Origin: Galeruca laticollis
Taxonomy: Eukaryota > Arthropoda > Insecta > Coleoptera > Chrysomelidae
Reading direction: 5' to 3'
Assembly: GCA_963921935.1 (NCBI GenBank)
Contig: OY998175.1
Span: forward strand, 266,779,709 to 266,843,708
DNA: 64,000 bases
This document shows, piece by piece, positions 42,811 to 54,674 of the stretch. Position 1 is the first letter of the stretch. Each line of letters begins with the position of its first letter. Under the pieces are notes generated by a model. That model was not told where the DNA came from and did no database searches. It worked only from the letters and a program-made list of their open reading frames with translations. The position numbers were made by a program, and so were the translations under genes.

Positions 42811-43739
42811 TGGTTTAAAATGAGCACCTTGAATCAGAACTAATAGGGCTGCTGATATTCGGATTTTAAACTATTTGGAATTATTTTAGCTTCAACTGTA
42901 TAGTATTATATTTTGTATGTTTGATTAAAAAAAAAGGAGCCCAATAGCAAAGCCATCATTTTAACGTATATTTATAAATTGTAAAAAGAAACATGTCTCA
43001 ATCAATTATAGATGCCGATAGTAAAAACAGTGAACAAAATCCTCACAACCATACAGAATAAAAAAAACTAATAACTCAGTAGAGGACGTAATTTCAAAAG
43101 AACGCGTCGAAATTAGAATGAAATTTATAATAATTTAAAAGAAACACAAAACATTTTATACAGTTAGTGAATATGTTGTTTTATGCAAGGCATTTCAGGA
43201 ATTTTTAATAAATAGTAAATAAGATATGTTAATATTTATATGTATTAAAACCCTCATCTATATACATTATCATTTCGAATACTAAAATGTGATTTCATGC
43301 TTAATATACGGCTTTAAAATTTAATGGTTTACTGTAATATACACAGCCAACCATCGACAAGGACACAATGGTTATATAATTCATAATGTATAGACAGATA
43401 AGTTTCCATAGCAACCGAACGTTGTTGATGGAGGGATTGAAAATTGAAAACGTCAGTGATTTTGAAAACGTCAAAGGGAAAGTAATATAATAATTTAACT
43501 GGTAAATGTGATGAGATTTAAAGAAAAACTTATAAAATATAGTATATACAGTAAAACTAACCTTTTGAAAGGTTTTTGGTGGAAAATAAACGTCGGCTGA
43601 TCTCCGTAAGGGAGTTAATTGCTATTTGATTTGTGGTACAGTTCTATATATGCGGTGGAGAGGACATCTTACATTTATGAAAAACTAAAAAGGAAAGATG
43701 GAAGTTCACTTTTTGGAACTGTAGCTGTAAATAAAAAGT
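42810..43739. other. No recognisable gene
   Basis: AT-rich. A 22-codon frame starts at 42993 but has no recognised match. This could be upstream sequence of the Vps37A-like fragment. Confidence 0.35.
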
Positions 43740-43956
43740 GTAGCTGAAGTTATTAAAGGAGAAGAATACGATTCATATTTTAATTCTGGAGGTAATAAGT
43801 TATTTATAAAAGTATATTTACCTAAAGACTTTCCCAATGAAAAACCTTCGTTGAAAGTAGTTCCTATAATAATACATCCTTTGATGACGAGCGATGGTGA
43901 TATTACTTCAGCTCTAGGTTTGCTTATTTGGATAGTACGACAGCAAAGAAATTGAA
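43740..43956 (+). pseudogene. Vps37A UEV-like fragment (ESCRT-I)
   Basis: An open stretch of about 72 codons reads 'VAEVIKGEEYDSYFNSGG', 'LFIKVYLPKDFPNEKPSLKV' and 'IIIHPLMTSDGDITS'. This follows the UEV-like N-terminal domain of Vps37A (a β-meander, then L-P-x-x-F-P-x-E-K-P, then an H-P/H-H-L-M segment before a glycine-containing turn). In-frame stops bound it (TAA at 43728-43730, TGA at about 43954). It lacks an ATG and obvious splice sites at both ends. It is either an isolated exon whose partners lie outside the recognised pattern, or a pseudogene fragment. It is the only host-like coding trace in the window. Confidence 0.5.
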
Positions 43957-44454
43957 AGTGAAGATTGGTTTCAAGTGGATACAAACTTAGTGAATGAAAG
44001 GTACCGTTTTGTTTTAAAATATATTAGAGATCTCTAAAATTAAATAGGCCTTTATTTAAAAACTAAAAAAGGAATGCATTCATAGTTAGTAATTAATCTA
44101 GTATTTTTATTGTTTCAAAGTGATTATAGTTTATTATTTTTGTAGTGTATACACGTGTCCCGTTTATAAACTTTTAAAAAAATTTCTGAAATCATAAGTT
44201 TATTCATTTTAATTTCACAATCCAATAATTATAGTAAATTTGAATGGCGCTATTGAACCCTACCCTTTGATAGAGTTAAACATGTTCATCGATTATTAAC
44301 AATAATTCAATTTCAAATGATAAATACTCGTAATATTTATATCCAATATAAATTTGTCGGCTCAATGTGAGACAAATTAGAAATTTAATTGATAGGAAGT
44401 TTTAAAAACATTAAAATATAAACAATTAAAATTCCTCACATAATATAATAGTAT

Positions 44455-44459
<5 letters not shown>
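43957..44459. other. No recognisable gene
   Basis: AT-rich. Possibly downstream sequence of the Vps37A-like fragment. Confidence 0.35.

Positions 44460-44506
<47 letters not shown>
44460..44506. repeat. TA microsatellite
   Basis: About 23 TA units, then a short (GA)n. Confidence 0.95.
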
Positions 44507-44508
<2 letters not shown>

Positions 44509-44547
44509 TGAGAGAGAGAGATAAAAGAATAACGCGTGGAGTATAAA

Positions 44548-44666
44548 ACAGATACAGAATTAAATGGGTAAATCACGCTAATGAGCTAGAAACATGCATG
44601 TCCACGGTTACCACTCATTCTCTGTAACCCATTTTGCGTGATTTACCCATTTAATTCTGTATCTGT

Positions 44667-44667
<1 letters not shown>
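44548..44667. mobile_element. 120-bp mini-element with 31-bp inverted repeats
   Basis: 'aacagatacagaattaaatg' plus 'ggtaaatcacgc' is inverted at the other end ('gcgtgatttaccc', 'aattctgtatctgtt'). The centre carries 'gagctagaaacatgcatgtcc' and 'ggttaccactcattctctg', which match in reverse the core of the 350-bp satellite at 59.5-60.8 kb. TA repeats flank it on both sides (44460-44506; 44668-44742). Confidence 0.75.
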
Positions 44668-44697
<30 letters not shown>

Positions 44698-44704
44698 GAA
44701 TATC

Positions 44705-44742
<38 letters not shown>
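44668..44742. repeat. TA microsatellites
   Basis: Two TA tracts split by 'catgaatatctatatg', immediately before the LTR of element C. Confidence 0.95.
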
Positions 44743-44743
<1 letters not shown>

Positions 44744-44792
44744 GTCACATACAGGTTGTCCCATTATTGTAGTGACATGTGTTGATCACATT

Positions 44793-47700
44793 GAAGACCT
44801 AAGTGGATAAAGATCATATGTCACAGAATTGCATTTTCGAGTACCATGCGGTTTAGTGTTTTCGCTCAGAACTTTTCTGCCTAATTGAAGAGTTTGCTGA
44901 GTCAAATTGTTTCAGTGGGGCTATGATCGATACTTTCAAGTAGGTACCCAAACTGAAATTTCGCAAATAGTTATGGTTCACCAGAAATATTTACTTTTAT
45001 GGACACATGACCTTCATCCACCAATCATTATTCATAAAGAACGCGAAATCTGCGTGAAAAAAGGACTTATGTACAGAAAAGGAATTTATTTGTTTGTACG
45101 TAAGAGTTGTACAAAAGGTAGAATTAATCAATAGTGATGACATTAAAACATTAGCATGTCTTCCTCCTCTTTTTTGGATGCGCAATGTTTTCCTGAAGAA
45201 CATTCTCATAAAACCATCTGTAATCTGCATCGACATATTTTATTTGGGCTTTTAAATTTTCTAACTTTTCCAAAGTCAAACCTCCTGTTTTTGTTATGAG
45301 TCTGGTTGGCCTATACAGGGTTCTGTCTACATGTTCCGTCCTTCTTTTCTTTAAATCGACCAGCTGAAATGGTGTGTAGTCAACGAAGCACCGATAACAC
45401 CCAAATTCGTCCACTCTAAACCATTTCACATTGTCACGGAAATATACCTTGCTATTCGAACTGTTTTTCTCTTTTTTAAATAAACCAAGATTTGATGGGA
45501 GTTCTTCAAAGTCATAAAAGAAATTTTCCATATTCACACAAATACTATTTTTGGAACTTGCTGACTTGATAATATCGCGATACTGATCAGGAATAAAAAT
45601 ATTCTGATATTTTCTAATGATATTTTCTATTCTTCCAAAGTCCCTATCAGAATCCAAATAGCTGTGTCCAACTTCCGGGAATTTATGTTCTATCACTTCA
45701 AAAAAGCCGTTCAAAATCAGGTACTGATATAGCCAAATGATTAAATGATTTTTGTTCTGTCCGGCGCACGAATCAGACCATATAATCAAACGATTGATGT
45801 GAGGATGCTCTTCTTTCAAAAGCTTGCAGAAACGGAACAGGCAATTTGCAATTTGAAAGCTACCTCGGTTAGCTAAGTCCTTGGTCCAAGTAAAAAAGTA
45901 ACACTTCGTTCCTATAGAAGTTATGCAATGTACGCCAAAATTGTAGAGCCACATTTGACGTAGATGGAATGCTTTTGATGTTGAGAGCTTGGGCAACGGC
46001 ATTGTTTGCTGTAGATCCATGGTAACATAGCAAGTGTTATTGTCTAATAGTGGTTTCTGCCTATCTGCTTTCTGACATTCAAAGGCAACTGTAGAGTTTA
46101 TTTTATGTTCAGTAGTACCTTCTCCAGAATCGCATACACTGCAGGTATCACTTTTCGGATGTCCGAATGACAGGTTGAATTTAGTTTCAAAAACGTGACG
46201 ATACATTGATAGCTTTACTGAATATTTTTCATCAAGTTCTTGTTCGTTACATTTTCCTAAGTACAGTTCATACATTTTCGTCACATTAAGTAACGGTGAT
46301 AGATACTTTTTATTCTCATTTTTTTGCGTGAGTAGTGAGACTGTTCGAAAGGAAACATTGTTATGTGATCGACAATGAAGCCTATTACTTCCTCACTTAT
46401 TTTGTGAGGCCTATTCGTATGTTTACCCTGACAACAAGGAGATGGAACCGCCTGCCCACTTTTTAATTGGCTTTGTATATTTCTTACTTTTTTTGTTCCG
46501 ATCTGGTAGAGAGCACAAAATGCATCTTTGCACACCGTTACTTTTTCCATTTTGACTGTTACCGAATATTTGAAAGAATACTTCCTCAAACTTTACCTTT
46601 TACCTTCCGCGCGAATTCGATGTCGAGAAACTGGATTCAGGTCAATGCTTTTGAATAAAATACAAGTTTTTGCGCTGTTATCTAATTTATAGAACCTATC
46701 AAGTATACCTTTTCGAGCTTCTAAGCTGAATTTGGATCCACACTGTAAGTTGCATTTGCACAACATTGGATGTTCCCTAATTTTCTTTTGTGGTATCACT
46801 TTTCCTGTCTGAGAAAAATATTCCAAACCCTTCTCTCTTAGGATTGATGGCTTTCTGCGCTTCCATTCATCAGGGTTCCGTAGCCTTTTACGCGACATCT
46901 TCTGTTTTGGAGCAAAAACTTTTTTCTTTTTTTTTATCTTATTGTTGCTGATTTCTTCTTCTTCTGCAGTCACGTGCAAATATGTTTGGTTTACTGTTTT
47001 CTTATCGCTGCTCATTATTTGAGATCCAGCTGAAAGGAACTTCTCTCCCTTTTCGGGGAAACGCAAAAGTGTTTGGTTATCTATATCTTCATCTCTATTT
47101 TGTTGATTCATATTTTCTTAAACATGATTTTCTGTATTTTCCTCACAAAAAAAGTTCTTCTTCACATTTTGTCTTTTTCCACAGAATACTTTGTCTGTCA
47201 TTTCATCCTATTCATACTATTCATCAGAATCAGCTGTAGTAGGTGAGGGAACGAATTCATCACCAGACGATACATTTTCATCTGCTTCCCTTTCTGACGT
47301 GGTGGTTTCTGTGGGAATAAAATTGCCAATGATAGACAACATGTTGATTCAAAATGACAGTAATCACTTTTCATTAAAAAATAAGTTTTCTGGCTAAATC
47401 TTATAAATATGCAAATACCTTTGAAAACGACCCTACTTTCATTAAAGCCCTAGAAAACAAATTAGAGTACAGTGGGCATTGCATTCCTGAAACAGGGCTT
47501 CTGAAATATTTTAACTTTGGGATAGTTGTCCCCTCCAAGACTTATATCATTTGAACCACTTTGAATTTTTTTTCGGACTTCAAAGCATCAATCTATTAAT
47601 TTGAAATAAGAACCTAGACTGAATACCACACCCCATATTAGAAAAAAACCTTTATTCGTATAAAAAAAAATAAAGCCCTCAAACATATTCTTACCTAGAA

Positions 47701-48312
47701 ACTGTCTGGATGTCGATGGTTGGCACAAATCCTGGAAATGCTGCTCATCGGAACCAACTTTTCTGTTTGTTAACTTCGGCAAAGTAGAACAGACTTCATC
47801 TACGGACAAAACGTGTATGTAATAAGCCCGAATCTGTTTATGTTATATTACCCTACCTGTCTTCGCAGAATTTTCTTTTTCCATCTCAAGATATAATCTA
47901 TAGATTCTTCCTCCTCGTCCCTCCATTGTATTTTTACTTTCAAAAACGCAATAAACACAAAAATTTCAATAAACAGAGCGCACTTCAACACAGATTAGAG
48001 AACACTTAACTGCCAACACATAACCTCAGAAGTCACAAGTCGCAAATTATTAACACCAACGCCTTTTAAAATCAAACGATTTTTAGTGGATAAAGGTTTT
48101 ATGTCACAACTCTGGGACATAATGCCTTTATCCACTATAGAAACCATATTGTTAGGTTACTTATTACTTTTAGCACTTTCTACTTTCTTCAAATCTTTAT
48201 CTTTATTATTTTGAAATTTTTTACAGTTAGATTAGTATAATGAAAGCCCAAATAACCGGATTGAAGGATTTTTCCCAAAATGGGCATATGACCTTCATCC
48301 ACTTAGGTCTTC
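44793..48312 (-). mobile_element. DUF7869-type DNA transposon inserted in LTR of element C
   Basis: Bounded by short inverted ends 'gaagacctaagtggat' and 'atccacttaggtcttc', with 'aggtcatatg'-like words just inside. The other LTR of element C (57293 on) shows the empty site: 'gttgatcccatatttaatattt' there against 'gttgatcacatt' plus element plus 'taatattt' here. A clear target duplication is not visible. It carries one intron-containing transposase gene on the minus strand. Confidence 0.8.
45151..47926 (-). pseudogene. DUF7869-type transposase gene with two introns
   Basis: Exon 1: 47926-47857 (ATG, 'MEGRGGRIYRLYLEMEKENS'). Intron 1: 57 bp, GTAGGG...CGTAG. Exon 2: 47799-47695 ('VGSDEQHFQDLCQPSTS'). 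Intron 2: 386 bp, GTAAGAATATG...TTCCCACAG. Exon 3 from 47308 begins 'TTTSEREADENVSSGDEFVP' but has several stops before the open frames 47111-46593 ('DEWKRRKPSILREKGLEYF', 'MLCKCNLQCGSKF'), 46589-46281 ('SRKYS..'-like segment, 'GKHTNRPHKISEEVI') and 46284-45151. The last holds the RNase H-like core: 'CYVTMDLQQTMPLPKLST' (first Asp), 'LIIWSDSCAGQNKN' (second Asp) and 'VGHSYLDSDRDFGRIE' (acidic triad end). A homopolymer A run near 46320 accounts for the last frame change. This family is widespread in insect genomes; its transposon identity is inferred from TIRs and the acidic motifs. Confidence 0.8.
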
Positions 48313-49572
48313 TAATATTTAATTATTTGAAAAAACTGATATTTTGAAAAACATAATAATTTTGAGTATACCGAGAAATTTATTAGTGTAGGTATTACAA
48401 GAAGGTGTGAAACAGGTGTTAACGTCTGAAAAGGTATACGGAAGTAGGAAATAAGAAGTATGTTAATTGAGAATTGTAAATGATTGTTCAATGCGGTTGT
48501 ATTGTTGGTAGTTGATCTATTAATTTGAATTGAATACAATCTAAGATTGACATGTTTTGTACAACATTCTCTATATCTTTATCACCAAGTTCATTTATAC
48601 TTCAGATACACATTTGCACATTTTTTGTCTACCAATGTAGAAATTTATTAGGTGAATAAACTAATGTTGAAAGATTTCACAATGTCCTTTCATATTTTCA
48701 TTGTATGGTCAGGTTATGAGGTATGTTTGGTATGAATGTAATTGATAAATATAGAATGAAATGTGTTATTTGTTGAGAGATACATCTGAACTGAGAAATA
48801 AAGACAACTGTGTTAGCCGCTTATTGAATGTAAAGGGAACAACTTGTGGATTTATATAATTATATGTTCTTGTAATAAGTATAAACCTATGTAGATGTTC
48901 ATTAACTTCAGAAATGGTACCATTACATAATTCTATTTGACTATTAGTTACACAAAAAGGTACAGGTATAATATATAGAAGGAGATGAGAACATTTATGA
49001 GGATTTAAAAAGTTTGACAATACATGACATTGATTAAAATAAAATAAAATTTATCTGAACAAGCCTTTAAGGAAAAAAAGGAAGGAAGTGAGGAGAGAGG
49101 TTGTTAAAACGGGAGACTATTCACTTGACATTTTTTATGACGGGAGAATTTTTATTTCGAGAGAAGGAAAAGTAAAAATAAAATAGATTGAAGACGATTC
49201 AGAGATTGAAAATTAACAATAACATAGTCAATTCGAAGAATAGAACAAATATAAATGAAAATTAAAAACAGTATATGGAAAACAGTGATTAAATATTATG
49301 GAATGATGCAAGACTGGGAAAATAGTACGTGAGATTAATGTAACCCAGATAGTAGATATAAATAAAAACATATTTAGAAGATTGTGAGCAAAATAAATAA
49401 TTTGAGACGTTAATAAATCATTTGAAGAAGAACATTATATAGAAAACAGATATAAATATTTAGGAAAGAAACAAAATGGCAAAGAAATACATGAACCCAA
49501 CATAAGACAGCAGAACCACACAAATAAAACATAAACAGACGAGTTTGCGGAAAAAGAACATTAAGTTGAAAA

Positions 49573-49975
49573 GGTCGGTTAAATTTTATAGTAGTTTTTT
49601 TAAAGTTCTGTAATTATTAAATTTGGTTATTTCGGTAACAATTTGAGAAAGATTCAGTTAATTTTAGAGTAGTTGTTCAAAGTTGTGTAATTAGTAAATT
49701 TGTATATTTCGTTAACAATTTGAGAAAGATCTAGTTAATTTTAGAGTAGTTTTTCAAAGTTGTGTAATTAGTAAATTTGTAAATTTCGTTAACAATTTGA
49801 GAAAGATCTAGTTAATTTTAGAGTAGTTTTTCAAAGTTGTGTAATTAGTAAATTTGTAAATTTCGTTAACAATTTGAGAAAGATCTAGTTAATTTTATAG
49901 TAGTTTTTCAAAGTTGTGTAATTATTAAATTTGGTTATTTCGTTGATAGTTTGAGAAAGTTCTATTTGATTTTAT
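49573..49975 (+). repeat. 77-bp tandem repeat in 5' LTR of element C, about 5 units
   Basis: Unit core 'gtaacaatttgagaaagatc', 'tagttaattttagagtagtt', 'tttcaaagttgtgtaatta'. The 3' LTR holds about 3 units (58634-58880). Confidence 0.9.
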
Positions 49976-50648
49976 GGAAATTGTATTTTTAAAGTCGTGT
50001 AAATTATTGAAATAATTTTGTTAATTATTGGATATTATGACGTAAAATTATTTTTGTTAGTAAATTTTAATTCTAACAGATTTTCTTTATAAGATAACCT
50101 TAGTATTGAAATCCATCGAGAACAAAGATCTTTGTTTGAGGAATTCAAAAGAAGCAGTCCTGTATGAAGAAACGTAAGAGTTTTTATTATAAAATTTAAA
50201 GATTATGTTGGTAACATTTTGAATAGAATAAATTTTAGTCAAATTAGAATATTTAGCGTACAGGGTGTTTCTTGAAATAAAATTTAGAATATAAATATAT
50301 AATTGTAGAACTGTATAAAAATGTTAATTTAAATTTTAAAATAAAAAAGAAAATGAAATAAAACAAAAGATATATTTGAACACTTCAATTCTTTCGAGAA
50401 CCGACTCCCTGAGTATAAGAGATTTTATATATAGCCGAAGCAAATAGATTCACAGAATAATTATATTAAATTTTACTTACCTATTTATGGTAAGTTGGCG
50501 TCCTTAAATTATTGAATATATAGCAATAAGTGGTATATATAAAAAGGTTATTAAAATAAACTGTGTATATAAAATTATTACAATCATAATAGAATTTGTC
50601 GCTTTAAAGTGTTAATCATAATAAATATGTCGCCTGAAACGTGAGGCA

Positions 50649-50744
50649 TAATTTAAACTGGCATCCTAACAAAGTGGGGCGATTACCAGTGGCAGTAGTC
50701 ACATAAAAATTTTCTAGAATAAAGTAAATCAAACAAAACAAGAA
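50649..50744 (+). promoter_or_regulatory. Primer-binding site and gag leader of element C
   Basis: 'aaactggcatcctaacaaag' followed by 'tggggcgatt' directly after the LTR is the likely primer site; its 'tggggcgat' end is shared with element B. The gag ATG follows at 50745. Confidence 0.6.
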
Positions 50745-51221
50745 ATGCAGATTGAAAAATATTTAGACGATTTAAAAATACAAGAGATCAAAACAGAACT
50801 GGCGAAGAGAAATCTGGACACAACTGGAATTAAAATAACATTCAAGAACAGATTAAGGCAAGCGTTAATTGATGAGGGACAAGATCCAGAAGAGTATCGG
50901 TTTACATACCAAGAACAAGGAGATGGGAATCAGGAACAACAGGGTGAAATGGTAAACCTGATGAAACAAATGCTAGAAAAAATGAACAAGAACAAAGAAG
51001 AAATGAAGAAAAAGATGGATGAAACCAAGGAAGAAATGAAAAAGAATATAGATGAAAAGATGGGAGAAGCAAATAAAGACATTGACAAAATGGAGAAAAG
51101 AATACAAAAATTACAAGAACATGTAATAGAAAAAGTGGGAGATATTAAACGTGAACAGGATCATCAAAAAGAAAAATTTGGAGAGTATGTATGCCATAAT
51201 GAGAAAGAAAACGATAAATAA
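50745..51221 (+). pseudogene. gag: Element C Gag N-terminus: SAP-like motif and coiled coil
   Basis: 158 codons. Residues 6-40 ('LDDLKIQEIKTELAKRNLD', 'KNRLRQALIDEGQDPEEYR') follow the SAP helix pattern, as in the M elements but with little identity, so the domain is shared between two Gypsy lineages. From about residue 65 a Lys/Glu/Met-rich coiled coil runs to the stop. Homology continues in other frames after 51221. Confidence 0.7.
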
Positions 51222-51717
51222 ATCAGAATGATAAAAATATTAAAGCAGAGTTGATAGTAATTGACAATAAAGTTGAAACAAAAATAAACATAGTAAACAG
51301 GGAAATAGAAAATATAAATAAGAAGATAGAAGAATTGCCATCAGGACACAAACAGGTAAACTATATGGAAGAAAGAAAGGGGGTGTATTTAGAATATTAT
51401 GGAGATATAAAAAAATCCTATCAAAATATTAAGGGACATGAAGAACACAATACAACAAAAGAATCAGAAGGAAAACTGGAAAGTAGTAGTATCGAAAACA
51501 ATGAAAGGAAAGGCAGAATTATGGTGGGAAACGATAAGAGAAGAATGCGAGGACTGGGTACAATTTGAGAGTATGTTTATAGAATATTTCTGGAGTGATG
51601 CAATTCAAAGTAAAATAAGAGAAAACCTATATATGGGAAGATACCTGGAAGAAGGCATGCCTAGAGAGGCATAAGGGAAGAGGATGCGATAAAATATTTG
51701 GATAGACACTTCACAAA

Positions 51718-51760
<43 letters not shown>

Positions 51761-52500
51761 TTTATTATGGTAAATAATTTGAAAGGCAATAAAAGATTCC
51801 TAGATTATCTACTTAGAATAGATGATATGAAATCAACATGGACGAATTGCAACAGAGAAGAGAATAATAAGAGGGATGGATGGAGACCTTCCTGGAATAA
51901 CAAGGAAGAGATCGATAAAAGAGAAGAAAAATACTCCAAGAAAAAAAACAACAATCAACAGAGAATTACTAATTATGGAAATAATTACTATAAATACGAT
52001 AATAGAAGTACAAAACATAATTTTCCAGGTAGAGATGACCTTAATAGACAAGGATATGTAAACCATATAAACAATAATTATGAGAACAATAGAGCAAGAT
52101 ATGAAAATAATCAACAGAGACGAGAAGATGAAAATAATAGAAACAGTTATGATAATAATAATAAAAGATTTGAAGATAGAAATAATTTTCATAAAAAAGG
52201 TTCATATCAAGATAGGTATGAAAATAACAATGATACGAGAAATTAAAATAGAAAAGAACCTATGGACAGATATAAGGACGATAGAAGAAATGATGAGGGT
52301 ACAATCAAACACGAACATACAATAAACAAGAGCATGATGAACCGAGGAATTTGAGGGCAGAAATTAATCATACAAGAATAAAAGAGGAAGAAGATAGAGA
52401 AAAACTAATAGAAGATCATGATAAGATTAGTATAATGACCTCTGCAATGGTGCATAAGCCAGCGGAAGGCAGACAAAATTTTTAATATCAAGCAGATCAA
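51222..52500 (+). pseudogene. gag: Element C Gag remainder: capsid and Asn-rich tail
   Basis: Frames 51251-51568 and 51438-51674 overlap and share a capsid region ('KGKAELWWETIREECEDW', 'FESMFIEYFWSDAIQSKIRE') comparable to the B capsid. Frame 51698-52246 continues with 'NLKGNKRFLDYLLRIDD' and an Asn/Arg-rich tail ('NNYENNRARYENNQQRRED'). A TA microsatellite (51718-51757) sits in this part and is read as an Ile-Tyr run. At least three frame breaks. Confidence 0.75.
51718..51757. repeat. TA microsatellite inside gag of element C
   Basis: About 20 TA units within the coding region, translated as repeating Ile-Tyr. Confidence 0.9.
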
Positions 52501-52559
52501 GTCGGGTTCCAGTAAAGGCAATAAAAATATAATATAAAATAATAAAAATTGAACCTGAA

Positions 52560-53081
52560 GTAGAAAACATGACCAATAATGATAATGAGCTAATCTATAT
52601 TAAATTGGATATGAATGGAATGAAAATAATAGGATGAATAGATACCGGAAGCCAAATTTCAACGTGTAATGAAAAATTTTATAAAGAAAACAAAAACAAA
52701 TTCAAAGAAGAACAGATTAAGAAAATTAAAAAAAAGCAAGTGGTTAGTTTCAATAATGAAAAACTAGCAAATGTAGGAATAATGATAACAACGGAAATCG
52801 ATATAAAAGGAATTAAAAGAAAAATTAATTTTTTTGTTATGCCAGGATTAAAGGTAGATGCTATATTGGGAGTAGATTTTATAGGAAAACATGATTTTAT
52901 CATTGATTTAAGAGACAAAAGAGTACTCATTGATGATAATATCATAAATATAATTAATTATGAAAATTATGAGGCTAAACGGCAGCAAAATGGCACCACA
53001 GTCAATTTAAATGGAATTAAAATATGGGGGGGGGGAGTGAATTTACTACATCAAAATGCAATTATAAAATTCAAATCATGA
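52560..53081 (+). pseudogene. Element C protease domain 1
   Basis: Retropepsin fold with 'IDTGSQISTCNEKF' (about 52640-52680), a flap-like middle ('LANVGIMITTEIDIKG') and the C-terminal 'DAILGVDFIGKHDF' (about 52857-52900). A TGA stands just before 'IDTGS' and a stop near 52684 splits the domain, so the open frame starts only at 52740. The active-site triplet is canonical. A second complete protease domain follows within 700 bp. Confidence 0.8.
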
Positions 53082-53301
53082 GTAAGAAATTAGAAACAAT
53101 AATAGAAGAAGAACCAATAGAAATATTGAATCAAAATAAAAATGAAATTACAAATATGAATATAAACAAAATGAAATTAAGTAAAAAAGAAAATATAGAA
53201 TAGGAAAGAGAATTAAGAATTAAAACTCATATCAATTTTATCAAAGAAACAAAGTACACTTAAAATATAATTTTAATGAAAATAGATTAAACATTGGAAT
53301 C

Positions 53302-54009
53302 TTGAAAAATCCTAGGCGATTTGATCTGCTCAACGAAAAAAATCAGTTTTATAGACAATACACATCAGAACCTGAAACTAGAGAGAAAATGAATTTTATT
53401 ATTTACAAACATGTGAAATATAAAAATAAATTTGTTAAGATAAAACTGAAAAGACTAGTGCGAAACCAATTTTGTAGAAAACATATACGTTTTCAAATAC
53501 ACAGTAATACACACAAACTAGGAAGTAGATTGTATAGAAAACATGTAAAATGGAAAAAAGAAGATGATACAGGATACCTAAAATTAGATGACAATATTAA
53601 TAGTATAATTACAAGAAAGAATAACGATATCAGGATAGGAAGCATGAAGTCAGAAGAAAGTAATTTATTATGGTTACCATATATAGAAATAAATTTTCAA
53701 GGTTTGCCAATAAGAGCACTAATAGATACTGCAGCTCAAATATCAGTAATAAACGAAAAGATAATTTTGGACAATTTTAGCAGTTTTGACAATCATATAT
53801 TACCAATAAAAAAGATAACTATTATAGCTGCAAACAATAGAAATTTAGGTGTAATTGGAAAAATGTATTGTGGAACTTTATTAGTTAAAGAAAAAGAGGT
53901 ACAGGTTAATCTTTTAATAATGGCAGACATGGAACAAGATATGATTCTAGGTGTCAAATCTCGTGCTGTTTATCACTCGAATAATGCTGGTTCGATTTGT
54001 TATTATTGA
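53302..54009 (+). pseudogene. Element C basic linker and protease domain 2 (DTAA), interrupted
   Basis: A 235-codon frame. Residues 1-130 are Lys/Arg/His-rich without known domain. From about residue 131 comes a second retropepsin: 'IRALIDTAAQISVINEKI', the flap-like 'KITIIAANNRNLGVIG', and 'MEQDMILGV'. The active-site Gly of D-T-G is Ala here. It resembles the element B protease more than domain 1 does. The foldback element begins at 53952, two codons into the C-terminal strand, so the last 19 codons are transposon sequence. The protease end resumes at 54680 ('IDFLRQNKSMIYLHHKV'). Confidence 0.8.
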
Positions 54010-54674
54010 TTGAAACTATTATTTTGTTTAGTTTTAACTAGTTTATTTCGCACTTGTTACAGTGATAAATTAACTCCAATGTTAAAATGTCATATACCTG
54101 GAAATGTTATTGTCACTTTGCCATCGATAAAAAAGGTGCATCCTTTTTTATCGCGATAAAAACTTCTCTTCCTCAATATCTAGTAAGCGGACGTCACTTT
54201 TACACAATGACAATGAGTCGCAATTATTGTTGTTGTTCATCCATATATTCTGTCGTTAATTTATCTTGCCAAAAAACACTCGAGCTTTTCTTTTATTAGA
54301 TAAATTCCTCTTTGACTCAAAGTTTTGCCAATCACTAAATTTGCTCGAAAAACTGACATTAGATAAAATCGCTCCACCTTCGGTGTCGCGATTTTATCAT
54401 GTCAGTTTTTCTCGTAAAATTAGTGATTGGCAAAACTGTTTCGTTGCAAAGAGAAATTTATCCGATAAAAAAAAAGCTCTTGTGTTTTTACTGTTGACAC
54501 TTAAAAACCAATATGAAAATATGATGACAGCCGTCAGATACAGATGTTGCTTGTTGTATTTAGCACGTTTTGGATATATATAAGAAAATGTCGCATGCGG
54601 CCGATGTAAATGGATAAAATTAAACATTATTCCTAATAGTTATTAATAATCAAAAATAATAATGAGATTCCACA
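53952..54674. mobile_element. 723-bp foldback element with 5-bp target duplication
   Basis: Starts TGTCAAATCTCGT and ends (inverse) TGTGGAATCTCAT, flanked by CTAGG (53947-53951 and 54675-54679). One copy of CTAGG plus the flanks reads straight through as protease coding sequence, so this is a precise insertion. The interior holds a 27-bp hairpin near 54125-54152 and the large palindrome at 54272-54488. I see no transposase. Confidence 0.85.
54272..54488. repeat. Palindrome inside the foldback element
   Basis: Arms of about 105 bp ('aaaacactcgagctttt', 'gccaatcactaaattt', 'aaaaactgacat') centred at about 54380 on 'ctccaccttcggtg'. Pairing is broken at spots where CTC-type words face each other (ctcga against ctcgt). 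Confidence 0.85.

Larger units (their letters stand above)
44743..50648 (+). repeat. 5' LTR of element C, split by a DNA transposon
   Basis: LTR parts are 44743-44792 and 48313-50648 (about 2.39 kb together). It matches 57293-59527 along most of its length, but the last 130 bp differ and it has two more units of the 77-bp repeat. Confidence 0.88.

Noticed and set aside
44793..48312. Reading the DUF7869 gene as a domesticated host gene
   Set aside because: It lies within an LTR, the empty site is preserved in the other LTR, and it carries stops and a frameshift, so a recently moved and decaying transposon is the simpler view.
49573..49975. CRISPR-like array
   Set aside because: The 77-bp units are contiguous without unique spacers, inside an insect LTR; it is an ordinary tandem repeat.
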